A stretch of 13,085 nt of DNA from Chloroflexota bacterium. Lineage in GTDB: Bacteria; Chloroflexota; Dehalococcoidia; DSTF01; JACRBR01. Positions within the stretch are counted from its first letter, which is position 1. Each line of letters starts with the position of its first letter. The notes beneath the pieces were generated by a model that saw only the letters and a program-made list of their open reading frames with translations, ran no database searches and had not been told where the DNA came from. The DNA lies in assembly GCA_016213125.1 (NCBI GenBank), contig JACRBR010000053.1:1-13085 (forward strand), in the 5' to 3' direction. Positions 1 to 6,741 of the stretch are shown piece by piece. The translations under genes were made by a program, and so were the position numbers.

Positions 1-605
1 AGCAGCACGAACGCCTGGATCATCATCGACATCTGCTGGCCGCGCTCCGGGTAGAGCATTGGCAGGATGCCGGCGAAGATCGCCAGCCCCGCCACGCTGA
101 AGCTGCCGACAAGCAGCACCGCCGCCGCCGCGCCCCAGTCCGCCTGCGAGAGCCCGATGTCGAAGAACGGTAGCGCGATGGCGAAGATGATGGCCGTGCG
201 GATCGTCGCGTGGATAATGCCGAACAGCACCATGCCCGTCAGGTGCAGCCAGCGCTCGACCGGCGCCATCAGCGTGTGCTCGATGGTCCCCTCCCAGCGC
301 TCCCACGAGATCACCAGCGAGATGTCGTCCAGCACGGCCGACAGGTACGCCCATACCAGCGTGCCGATGAGCAGGAACAGCACCAGGCTGTTCACCTGCT
401 CCTTGTTGGCGATGCCCGACTCACCCACCTGCGAGGCGATGAACGTGACGGCCAGCGTGTTCACTACGCCGTACACCAGCCACACCAGCTCCCACGCCCA
501 GTACCGCTTCCACAGGTTCGTCTGCCGCTCGATGAACGCCCACGCCAGCGCCGGCCGCGAAGCCCTGCGCGGCATGGGCCACGTCGATGGAATGTTCAGT
601 GCCAT
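1..605 (-). CDS. ABC-2 type transporter permease (3' part missing at window edge)
   Basis: Membrane subunit of an ABC exporter, partnered with the ATPase encoded just upstream on the same strand. The first 201 residues are visible and the frame runs off the left edge without a stop. After a cytoplasmic N-terminus with the segment AFIERQTNLWKRYW (about residues 23-36) come hydrophobic segments at about 38-56 and 72-92, then a cytoplasmic loop ISWERWEGTIEHTLMAPVER (about 99-118). That E-rich 'WE.GT.E..L..P' loop is the family hallmark that couples ABC-2 permeases to the ATPase. Further membrane segments lie at about 122-150 and 158-185. The start is ATG at 603-605, preceded by a strong Shine-Dalgarno GGAGGAG (607-613). 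It lies 107 bp downstream of the ATPase stop, and the gap is filled by heptamer repeats. Family members export drugs, lipids or polysaccharides (DrrB/NodJ-like); the substrate cannot be told from the sequence. Confidence 0.9.
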   Translation of the reverse strand, partial: MALNIPSTWPMPRRASRPALAWAFIERQTNLWKRYWAWELVWLVYGVVNTLAVTFIASQVGESGIANKEQVNSLVLFLLIGTLVWAYLSAVLDDISLVISWERWEGTIEHTLMAPVERWLHLTGMVLFGIIHATIRTAIIFAIALPFFDIGLSQADWGAAAAVLLVGSFSVAGLAIFAGILPMLYPERGQQMSMMIQAFVL

Positions 606-613
606 GTCTCCTC

Positions 614-723
614 CAGTCGGTCGTCAGTCGTCAGGCGTCGGGTGTGCGTCTTACAACATTCAACATCCAACATCCAACATCCAACCCCTGTCCCCTGTCC
701 CCTGTCCCCTGTTCACTGTCCAC
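614..723. repeat. Tandem heptamer repeat tract between ATPase and permease genes
   Basis: A run of degenerate 7-bp units. From 654 to 681 there are four units of CAACATY (CAACATT, then CAACATC three times). The unit at 682-688 is a hybrid (CAACCCC). From 689 to 709 there are three copies of TGTCCCC, then TGTTCAC and TGTCCAC to 723. All ten units stay in the same 7-bp phase although the unit sequence changes. A separate short heptad run occupies 614-641 (CAGTCGG, TCGTCAG twice, GCGTCGG). The tract overlaps the ATPase stop codon (713-715) and fills most of the gap to the permease. There are no unique spacers, so it is not a CRISPR. It resembles the short tandemly repeated repetitive sequences known from cyanobacteria and some other bacteria; whether it has any function is unknown. 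Confidence 0.85.
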
Positions 724-1624
724 TACCACCCTCCTCGTCCTCCGCCAGGTCTCGCCCGGTGATCTCCATGAAGACGTCCTCCATGTCGATCTGCTCGACA
801 TCACCACCCTTCGCCACCATCCGCCGCAGCTCCAGCGGCGTCCCCTCGGCGACGATGCGGCCGCCGCTGATGAAGGCGATCCGATCGCAGAGCAGTTCCG
901 CCTCGTCCAAGTCGTGCGTCGTCAGCAGGATCGTCGCGTCGTGCTCGCGGCGGACGTCGCTGATAAACGACTGCACGTCGCGCTTGCTCCGCGGGTCCAG
1001 ACCCGTTGTCGGCTCGTCCAGCAGCATCAGCACCGGCGACGTCAGAAACGCCCTCGCTACGGCCACCTTCTGTTGCTGTCCGCGGCTCAGGTGGCTCATC
1101 GGCTCCACGGCGCGCGCCCACTCGAGGCCGAGGCGGCGCAGGATCTCCGGCGTCCGCTCCTTGATCTCGGGCGGCGTCAGGCCATACACGCGCCCGAAGA
1201 ACATCAGGTTCTCCATCGCCGTCATGCTCTTGAAGAACGACGGGTCGGCCGACACCCGGTTGATGAGGGCCCGCACGGCCATCGCATCCTTCACCACGTC
1301 CAGGCCGAACACCGTCACACCGCCCTCGTCGGGCAGTAACAGCGTGCTGATGATGCGGATCAACGTCGACTTCCCGCTGCCGTTCGCCCCGATGACGCCG
1401 AAGATCTCGCCCCTGCGGATCTCGAACGAGACGCCATCCACGACGCGGCGCGGGCCTTCTCCTTTCCCGTCCCGCGACCACGGCAGCAGGCGGCCCGGGT
1501 TGAAGCCGCCGCCGAACGTCTTCGAAACGCCGCGGGCCACCAGAGGCGTCGCCCTCGCGTCGCCGCCGACACGCCTTGGGTTCACGTTTCGGGTATCCGT
1601 CCTGCTTGTTTCCAAAATCACCAT
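713..1624 (-). CDS. ABC transporter ATP-binding protein (ABC-2 exporter type)
   Basis: Cytoplasmic ATPase that powers the permease encoded after it. With the start used here it is 303 residues, normal for the family. Visible motifs are Walker A GANGSGKST (79-87), signature LSRGQ (179-183), Walker B VLMLLDEP (198-205), D-loop GLD (208-210) and switch His H237 in LLTTHD. The Q-loop position reads VSADP (124-128), with Ala where VPQDP would have Gln. An insertion of about 20 residues (38-58, Gly/Pro-rich) separates the first two strands, as in some polysaccharide and drug exporters. Start choice: the same frame opens upstream at a GTG (1664-1666), but that codon lies in the U-tract of a terminator and has no ribosome-binding site, so I prefer ATG at 1622-1624; GTG at 1631-1633 is also possible. 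The stop lies inside the heptamer tract, which therefore encodes the Gly/Ser-rich last residues. Confidence 0.92.
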   Translation of the reverse strand: MVILETSRTDTRNVNPRRVGGDARATPLVARGVSKTFGGGFNPGRLLPWSRDGKGEGPRRVVDGVSFEIRRGEIFGVIGANGSGKSTLIRIISTLLLPDEGGVTVFGLDVVKDAMAVRALINRVSADPSFFKSMTAMENLMFFGRVYGLTPPEIKERTPEILRRLGLEWARAVEPMSHLSRGQQQKVAVARAFLTSPVLMLLDEPTTGLDPRSKRDVQSFISDVRREHDATILLTTHDLDEAELLCDRIAFISGGRIVAEGTPLELRRMVAKGGDVEQIDMEDVFMEITGRDLAEDEEGGSGQ

Positions 1625-1661
1625 CTCGATCACTCTCGTTTCATCGTCATCGCCCGTAGGC

Positions 1662-1701
1662 AACACAAAAGCCCACGTACGGAGTCTTGCCGTAGGTGGG
1701 C
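1662..1701 (-). terminator. Intrinsic terminator upstream of the ABC ATPase gene
   Basis: On the minus strand a 12-bp stem (one C/C mismatch) occupies 1671-1701. The left arm GCCCACCTACGG and right arm CCGTACGTGGGC enclose the 7-nt loop CAAGACT. It is followed at once by TTTTGTGTT (1662-1670). It stands between a strong promoter and the ATPase start at 1624, so it would stop most transcripts before the exporter genes unless it is prevented from forming. Confidence 0.8.
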
Positions 1702-1882
1702 CGAATGGGTCGTCGTGCGGTGGGGGGCTACGTCAACGTTCTCGCATCACGACGGGCGCACTCATCCGGCCCAAGCCATCGCCTTTCGGGCCCGCAAGCG
1801 GCCTTAGGCGGAAGCTTCCGACCTGGTTGATTCTCAACGTCCGTTCCCGTCGCTACGGCACCCGGATCACGTGTCCGGGCGT
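1662..1882 (-). ncRNA. Structured leader RNA or small RNA upstream of the ABC exporter, class unknown
   Basis: Defined by a near-consensus promoter (start expected near 1882) and a terminator ending near 1662, giving an RNA of about 220 nt. No long reading frame fits it. Local helices visible on the minus strand include a 6-bp stem CCCGGA/TCCGGG (1861-1879), GTTGA-GAA-TCAAC (1826-1838), the palindrome CGGAAGCTTCCG (1809-1820) and CCGC-TT-GCGG (about 1792-1801). Two long-range helices are possible: TGCCGTAG (1853-1860) with CTACGGCA (1688-1695), and GCGACGGG (1846-1853) with CCCGTCGT (1749-1756, one G-U pair). The first would occupy the left arm and loop of the terminator. I looked for T-box, TPP, SAM-I, cobalamin, FMN, glmS, SRP, RNase P and tmRNA signatures and found none. 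A 6S-like RNA of similar length cannot be excluded by eye. Attenuator or riboswitch function is inference. Confidence 0.55.
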
Positions 1883-1888
1883 TCGCCC

Positions 1889-1918
1889 ATCATAGGGGAG
1901 CGCGAGAGAAGGTGTCAA
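1889..1918 (-). promoter_or_regulatory. Sigma70-type promoter for the leader RNA / ABC exporter operon
   Basis: On the minus strand a perfect -35 TTGACA (1913-1918) and a -10 TATGAT (1889-1894, one base from TATAAT) are separated by 18 bp. Transcription would start around 1882. It is the best promoter match I can see in the window and is oriented toward the terminator at 1662-1701 and the ABC exporter genes. Confidence 0.8.
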
Positions 1919-2449
1919 TACGCTGCTGACGCCGCGTGGCAGTTGGGGTTCGCGCGCCGCCGGCTCGCGATTCCGGCTCGTGATGAATGTAACGATGACG
2001 GCGCCGAATCCGATCGTTTCAGTCACGGGCACCAGACGGCCGCGGAGCTACTCCACAGACTTCGCCCTCGCCCTCGCGCATCGAAGAAGAATCCCTAGCC
2101 TGAACCGCGCCCGTGCGGCGGCGGCCGCCTCCGAGGAGCGCCGGTCGCGCTCGCGACGGAGCCGTCGAGAGTGGGTTTGTGGCTTCGGACGGTGGGCGCA
2201 CCCTGTGAAAAGCCGCAGGAATCACTTGACAAGATCGTTCAACGTAACGCGCGTCAATAACCGAACAGGGGGTCCGAGCGGGGTCCTGTACAACGTATAA
2301 CGGCCGTCAAGCGGGTGCCATAGATCTACATAAATCGGCGAAAAGGTTGACCGATTACATGATCCACTATCAGCCAACCGGATCTACACTGGCCTCAACG
2401 TCCTGGTGTGGCATCCCCGCCACCGTAACAACACAGAGACAACCGAATA
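1895..2449. other. Long gene-free interval between divergent transcription units
   Basis: About 550 bp between the exporter promoter (minus strand) and the start of the GT-C-like gene (plus strand). Short open frames exist here (for example 1980-2300 plus and 2019-2225 minus), but their products are Arg/Ser/Ala-rich low-complexity strings typical of GC-rich non-coding DNA, and they lack ribosome-binding sites. The left part is very GC-rich, with a palindrome GTCGCG-CT-CGCGAC at 2144-2157. From about 2215 onward the DNA is visibly more AT-rich, as expected for a promoter region. Possible -35-like hexamers are TTGACA (2226-2231) and TTGACC (2347-2352), but neither has a good -10 at 16-18 bp. 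A direct repeat GGGGTCC occurs twice around 2269-2285. Confidence 0.6.
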
Positions 2450-3991
2450 ATGAAGTACCCACTGCCCGCGACCGCGGGTGGGTATGCCCTGCGGGGGCCG
2501 CTGGCCGCCGTCACGTCCCTCACCCTGAGCGACGCATGGCGGTTCGTCGCGCGCCATTGGGGGCTGCTCGCCGCGCTCGCCATTACGTTCGCCGTGCACG
2601 CACCCACGCTCCGATACTACTTCGACGGAGACGACTTCGTCGTACTCGGCAGTGTGCAGCACCTTGGTAGCCGCCAGTACCTGCTCGACACGCTGCGGAT
2701 GCAGGACATCGTGCCGAACTGGCGGCCGCTCACCGGCGCCGTCTACACCATTGAATGGAACCTGTTCGGCTTGAACGCGATGGCGTGGCGCGCTGTCAAC
2801 CTCGCCGTGCACCTTTCATCCATGGCCGTGCTGTACGGGCTGGTGGTGCGCGTCACGAAGCGCCAGGCCATCGGCGCCGTGGCAGCGCTGATCTTCGGCG
2901 TGTCGGGTGCGCACTTCGACACCGTGACCTACGTAACGGCGCTTCCACATCTGCTGGCGACGTTCTTCACGCTGGCGTCTCTGCTCGCCATCGTCACGTA
3001 CGTGCAGGATGGCGAGCGCAACGCGCGGGCTTACTGGCTGTCGTTCATCCTGTTCGGACTCGGCTTCCTGGCCAACGAAGGCGCATTCGTCTACGCGCCC
3101 GTCATCGTGATGGCCTACGCGTTGTTTGCGCGGCGGTGGCAACGGGCGCCGCTTCGGCTGGTGTTGCATGGACTTCCGTTTGCGCTCTTGTCCGGCGGAT
3201 GGCTCGTCTTCTACCAGACGGCGGACCTGCCACAGCTGAAGTTCGACGGCTTCTACTGGGGCTCGCACGTCGTCGACAACTACGCGGTCTACGTGTCGTT
3301 CATCGTGTACCCGGCAAAGGCGATCCCGCTTGAACCGGACACGCTGCGGTGGGTGATTACGGGCGCGTTCCTGGCTAGCGCCGCCGTACTCTCGGTCTTC
3401 GCCGGCAACATCGTGCGCGTCTGCCTGCTGGGCATCGGGGTGGCATTGCTGCCGTTCGTCCCGGTTGAGATCTGGACCGCTTCGCGATACACGTACGGGG
3501 CGGTGGCGTTCTTCGCGCCGATCGCTGCGATCTGCGCCTACTGGTTGTTCGACCGCGTCCGCACCACCCACAACTACGTCCGCGTGCCAGCCACGATCGT
3601 CGCGCTTGTGTTTGTCGCGACCGTCGCGGGGCTCTATTCGTGGCAGACCTTCGCGCGCGATCGGATGTCCGGTGAGCGCACCGACCGCTGGCAACTGCTG
3701 GTGAACGAACTGCAGAAGAACTACGATACCGTGCCGCCTGGGACGACGATCTACATTGTGGACGGCCCGTGGACCAACCCGATGGAACAGTACACGTGGG
3801 TCCCGTCGGTGGCGCGCGCGGTCTACGGCGATGCGGCGGCGTTTGACCTGCCGCGGAGCGTCTACGCCGCCGACCCGCCCAGCACGGACAACGCCCTCTT
3901 CCTGCAGTGGACAGCCAACGGCTTGCAGCCGATGTCGCAGGAGCAAGTGCGGGCCCTGTTGTCGGGCAATGAAACTGTCACGGTGCGCTGA
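2450..3991 (+). CDS. GT-C-type membrane glycosyltransferase-like protein
   Basis: Polytopic inner-membrane protein of 513 residues. A cytoplasmic N-terminus (1-36) is followed by a first membrane helix at about 37-55, then an extracytoplasmic loop with acidic residues D59, D61 and D62 (FDGDDFV). In GT-C enzymes such a DD/DE motif in the first loop is catalytic. NWRPL (90-94) and the stretch LFGLNAMAWRAVNLAVHLSS (105-124) are typical of the family 39/TMTC-like branch. About ten more hydrophobic helices follow up to about residue 400. A soluble C-terminal tail of about 110 residues (from YSWQTFARDR) begins with a region resembling a small periplasmic domain. Family members transfer sugars from polyprenyl-phosphate donors to proteins or lipids; donor and acceptor are unknown here. 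The gene stands alone, with a terminator after it. The start ATG has only a weak purine-rich stretch (CAGAGA) upstream. The superfamily call is fairly safe; activity is not shown. Confidence 0.75.
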   Translation: MKYPLPATAGGYALRGPLAAVTSLTLSDAWRFVARHWGLLAALAITFAVHAPTLRYYFDGDDFVVLGSVQHLGSRQYLLDTLRMQDIVPNWRPLTGAVYTIEWNLFGLNAMAWRAVNLAVHLSSMAVLYGLVVRVTKRQAIGAVAALIFGVSGAHFDTVTYVTALPHLLATFFTLASLLAIVTYVQDGERNARAYWLSFILFGLGFLANEGAFVYAPVIVMAYALFARRWQRAPLRLVLHGLPFALLSGGWLVFYQTADLPQLKFDGFYWGSHVVDNYAVYVSFIVYPAKAIPLEPDTLRWVITGAFLASAAVLSVFAGNIVRVCLLGIGVALLPFVPVEIWTASRYTYGAVAFFAPIAAICAYWLFDRVRTTHNYVRVPATIVALVFVATVAGLYSWQTFARDRMSGERTDRWQLLVNELQKNYDTVPPGTTIYIVDGPWTNPMEQYTWVPSVARAVYGDAAAFDLPRSVYAADPPSTDNALFLQWTANGLQPMSQEQVRALLSGNETVTVR

Positions 3992-4014
3992 ACCGGACAT
4001 CCGGCAGTCGATAC

Positions 4015-4059
4015 GCGGGCGGATGCGAACCTGAGGACGCGTCCGCCCGCTGTCTTCTT
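4015..4059 (+). terminator. Intrinsic terminator after the GT-C-like gene
   Basis: A 13-bp stem (4015-4027 with 4038-4050, one G-U pair) encloses a 10-nt loop and is followed by the T-rich run TGTCTTCTT (4051-4059). It lies 23 bp after the stop codon of the GT-C-like gene, ending that unit and separating it from the DUF885 gene. Confidence 0.8.
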
Positions 4060-4074
4060 GGCCGACGACGCGGC

Positions 4075-4114
4075 AAGCTGACATGCTGACTGCCTGACAA
4101 GCTGAGGAGCTCAA
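4075..4114 (+). repeat. Octamer-period repeat abutting the DUF885 start codon
   Basis: Five 8-bp units run directly into the ATG at 4115: AAGCTGAC, ATGCTGAC, TGCCTGAC, AAGCTGAG, GAGCTCAA. The first four share the pattern NNSCTGAS, and the last diverges. The ribosome-binding site GAGGAG (4104-4109, 5 nt before the ATG) spans the junction of the last two units, so the repeat also supplies the translation signal. The units are short and degenerate, so this may be chance slippage rather than a functional element. Confidence 0.6.
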
Positions 4115-5791
4115 ATGTCCCGCATCTTCGAGATCGCCAACCAGTACGTCGAAGATCTCGCCGCGCTCGACCCGAACTTCGCAACGAGCATCGGCGTGCC
4201 GGGCCATGAGACGGAGTTGACGGACTACTCGCCTGAGGGACACGCGAAAGTGGCGGACCTGAACCGCCGGACGATGTCAGAGGTGGAGGCCGCGAAGCCA
4301 ACGAGCGAGCCTGACCGGATCGCCCGCGACGTGATGGTCGAGCGGATGCGTGTGCGGCGAGATCTGTATGAGGCGGGCGAGTACGTGCGCGACGTGAAGA
4401 TTATCGGCAGCGGGATGAGCGCGGTGCGCGGCGTGTTCGACCAGATGCCCCGGGCGACGGAGCAGGAATGGCGAAATATCGCGGGCCGGCTGGGCGCGGT
4501 GCCGGGAGCGCTCGGCGGCTATCGGGCGTCGCTGTCGCGCGGCCTGGCCGAGGGGAAGGTGGCCGCGAAGCGGCAAGTGCTGGAGTGCGCGAAGCAGGCC
4601 GAGACGTGGTCGGGGTTGAAGGCCGGGACGCCGTCGTTCTTCAGCACGCTGGTGGATGCATTCGACCGAAGCGCTCTACCGGTGAACGACGTGCGGGGTG
4701 ACCTCGAGCAGGCGGTTCGCGGCGCGGAACAGGCCTATGCCGAGTTGCGGTCATTCCTGCTGGACACGTACCTGCCGAAGGCGCCGGAACGCGACGGGAG
4801 CGGACCGGAACGGTACGCGCTGAACTCGCGCGTGTTCAACGGCGCCGAGCTCGATCTTGAGGAGACCTACCGTTGGGGTTGGGACGAGTTGTATCGTGTC
4901 GAGGACGAGCTCGAATCGACGGCGAAGAAGATCAAGCCCGGCGCGACCATCGCCGAAGCGCTGGAGTTGCTCGAAACCGATCCCGCGCGCTCGATCGACA
5001 CCGTCGAGGCGTTCCAGTCGTGGCTGCAGGAGCTGCACGACCGGGCGCTGGACGACCTCGACGGGACGCACTTCGACATCGACCCGCGCATCAAGCGCGT
5101 GGAGGTGATGATCCCGCCGCCGGGCGGGGCGCTGGCTCCGTATTACACCGGCCCGTCCGAGGACTTCACGCGCCCGGGCCGCACCTGGTGGCCGCAGGGC
5201 ACGCGCACGCGCTTCCCGAAGTGGTTCCAGGTGACCACCGCCTACCACGAGGGCGTCCCCGGCCACCACCTGCAGGTCGGAGCCGTGCGGTGCTTCTCCG
5301 AGCGGCTATCGCGCTACCAGCGCACGGCGGCGTTCGTTTCGGGACACGGCGAGGGCTGGGCGCTATACGCGGAGCGGCTGATGGGCGAGCTGGGATACCT
5401 GGAGAACCCCGACTACTACCTGGGCATGCTGAGCGCGCAAGCGATGCGCTGCGTCCGCGTGATCGTCGACATCGGCATGCACCTGGAGCTGCCGATCCCG
5501 AAGACCGACCGCTTCCACCCCGGCGAGATCTGGAACCACGACCTGGCACTGGAGTTCGCGGTGGAACGCAGCCTGCAGCCACGGGAGTTCATGGCGAGCG
5601 AGATCATCCGCTACCTGGGGTGGCCGGCGCAGGCGATCAGCTACAAGGTGGGCGAGCGGGCATGGCTCGCGGCGCGCGCGGCGGCGAAGAAGCGCGACGG
5701 CGCGGCGTTCGACCTGAAGGCCTTTCACACGAAGGCACTGATGCTGGGACCGATGGGGCTGGCGCAGCTCGAGAAGGAGCTGGCCGGGTAA
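4115..5791 (+). CDS. DUF885 family protein, putative zinc metallopeptidase
   Basis: A 558-residue protein, the normal length for DUF885. The diagnostic motif is AYHEGVPGHHLQ (376-387), an HExxxGHH variant of a zinc site with H378, E379 and H384/H385. It is followed by GHGEGWALYAERL (410-422), where E413 or E420 could be the third ligand as in gluzincin-type peptidases. The C-terminal part has the family pattern GWPAQAISYKVGERAW and ends in a FH..AL..G.MGL..LE block. There is no signal peptide or membrane segment, so it is likely cytoplasmic. Some DUF885 members have been assigned peptidase activity, but the substrate here is unknown. The start has a good ribosome-binding site (GAGGAG, 5-nt spacing). 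The EamA gene starts 55 bp downstream with no terminator between, so co-transcription is possible. Confidence 0.9.
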   Translation: MSRIFEIANQYVEDLAALDPNFATSIGVPGHETELTDYSPEGHAKVADLNRRTMSEVEAAKPTSEPDRIARDVMVERMRVRRDLYEAGEYVRDVKIIGSGMSAVRGVFDQMPRATEQEWRNIAGRLGAVPGALGGYRASLSRGLAEGKVAAKRQVLECAKQAETWSGLKAGTPSFFSTLVDAFDRSALPVNDVRGDLEQAVRGAEQAYAELRSFLLDTYLPKAPERDGSGPERYALNSRVFNGAELDLEETYRWGWDELYRVEDELESTAKKIKPGATIAEALELLETDPARSIDTVEAFQSWLQELHDRALDDLDGTHFDIDPRIKRVEVMIPPPGGALAPYYTGPSEDFTRPGRTWWPQGTRTRFPKWFQVTTAYHEGVPGHHLQVGAVRCFSERLSRYQRTAAFVSGHGEGWALYAERLMGELGYLENPDYYLGMLSAQAMRCVRVIVDIGMHLELPIPKTDRFHPGEIWNHDLALEFAVERSLQPREFMASEIIRYLGWPAQAISYKVGERAWLAARAAAKKRDGAAFDLKAFHTKALMLGPMGLAQLEKELAG

Positions 5792-5846
5792 CCGCGTCGA
5801 TGCGCCGGTGGTTCTCGCAGCAGACCTTTCCTGATAGAACGACCCC

Positions 5847-6710
5847 ATGCCGATTGCCGCCGTTGCGCTGCTGATCGCCGCGGCCTTCGGGCACGCGACG
5901 TGGAACTACCTGGCGAAGGGGGCACGCAACGACGCGGCGTTCACGCTCGCGTTCGTATTCGCGTCGACGGTGATCTACCTCCCGGTCGTCGTCATCGCAT
6001 GGGCGGTGGATCCGCCCCACCTCGGCTGGCAGGGCCTGGTCTTCATCGGTGTATCGGCGGGCATCCACGTCGCCTACTACGTCCTGCTGACGCGCGGGTA
6101 CAGGACGGGCGACCTTTCCGTCGTGTATCCGCTGGCGCGGGGGACGGGGCCGTCACTCGCCGTCATCGGTGCGATCCTGATCTATAGCGAGCGGCCGTCA
6201 CCGCTGGCGCTGGGCGGGACGCTGCTGGTGGTCGCGGGGATCATCGTGGTGTCGTGGGCGCCGCGGCTGCGCCAAGACAACGCGGTAGCGGTATCGGTGG
6301 GATTCGCGCTCGCGACGGGCGCCGTCATCGCGGCGTACACGTTGTGGGACAAGAAAGGCGTGGGGTACACCTCGCCGGTGATATACGCGTACGGCATCGA
6401 CGTGGTGCGCATCGTCATCTTCGCCCCTCTGGTGTTGACGGCGGCGAAGGGCCGCCAGGCGCTGGCGTACGCGTGGCGGGAGGAGCGGCGCGCGGTTCTG
6501 GGCATCGGACTCCTGGAGCCGGGGGCGTACATGATGGTGCTGGCGGCGCTCACGCTGGCGCCCGTGAGCTACGTGGCACCGGCGCGGGAGATGAGCATCC
6601 TCATCGGTGCGGCCATGGGGGCCCACCTGCTGGGCGAGCAGGACGGCCCGCGACGGCTGGCGGGGGCGGGCGCCATCGTCGCCGGCGTGTTCGCGCTGGC
6701 CCTCGGATGA
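5847..6710 (+). CDS. EamA/DMT superfamily transporter
   Basis: Inner-membrane protein of 287 residues with ten predicted helices in two homologous EamA halves (about 1-137 and 147-286), the standard DMT architecture. The N-terminal AAFGHATWNYLAKG (12-25) and the mid-domain AYYVLLTRGYRTGDLSVVYP (about 76-95) with 'R....A...A.Y.L.RG' are typical of the family. The second half repeats it with LLEPGAYMMVLAALTLAPVSY and LGEQDGPRRLAGAGAIVAGV. DMT proteins export amino acids, nucleotide precursors or other small metabolites; the substrate is not deducible. There is no Shine-Dalgarno before the ATG, only TGATAGAAC 6 bp upstream, which could be a -10 element of a leaderless mRNA, though that is weak. 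It sits between the DUF885 gene and the DinB-GNAT gene. Confidence 0.88.
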   Translation: MPIAAVALLIAAAFGHATWNYLAKGARNDAAFTLAFVFASTVIYLPVVVIAWAVDPPHLGWQGLVFIGVSAGIHVAYYVLLTRGYRTGDLSVVYPLARGTGPSLAVIGAILIYSERPSPLALGGTLLVVAGIIVVSWAPRLRQDNAVAVSVGFALATGAVIAAYTLWDKKGVGYTSPVIYAYGIDVVRIVIFAPLVLTAAKGRQALAYAWREERRAVLGIGLLEPGAYMMVLAALTLAPVSYVAPAREMSILIGAAMGAHLLGEQDGPRRLAGAGAIVAGVFALALG

Positions 6711-6741
6711 AACGCTTCATCGAGCCGTAACAACGGCGGGA

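Noticed and set aside
614..723. CRISPR array
   Set aside because: The units are 7 bp, directly adjacent, with no unique spacers and no cas genes nearby.
1662..1882. T-box, TPP, SAM-I, cobalamin, SRP, RNase P or tmRNA identity for the leader RNA
   Set aside because: Their hallmark sequences (for example the T-box TGGNACCGCG or the SRP GGAAGNAGC apical motif) are absent. CAGGTCGGAAGC at about 1814-1825 only superficially resembles the SRP apical loop.
210..1895. 561-codon plus-strand open frame across the ABC genes
   Set aside because: It is antisense to the ATPase and permease genes, which carry complete family motifs; the product is Arg/Ser/Pro-rich without any recognisable domain.
2226..2231. 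TTGACA as a -35 box for the GT-C-like gene
   Set aside because: No acceptable -10 hexamer at 15-19 bp downstream; the hexamer alone is not enough.
1980..2300. Small plus-strand open frame (106 codons) in the gene-free interval
   Set aside because: Low-complexity Arg/Ser/Ala product, no ribosome-binding site, no recognisable motif.
2816..4243. 475-codon minus-strand open frame
   Set aside because: Antisense to the GT-C-like gene and running into the DUF885 gene; Arg/His/Asp-rich composition typical of a GC-rich shadow frame, and it would span the terminator at 4015-4059.
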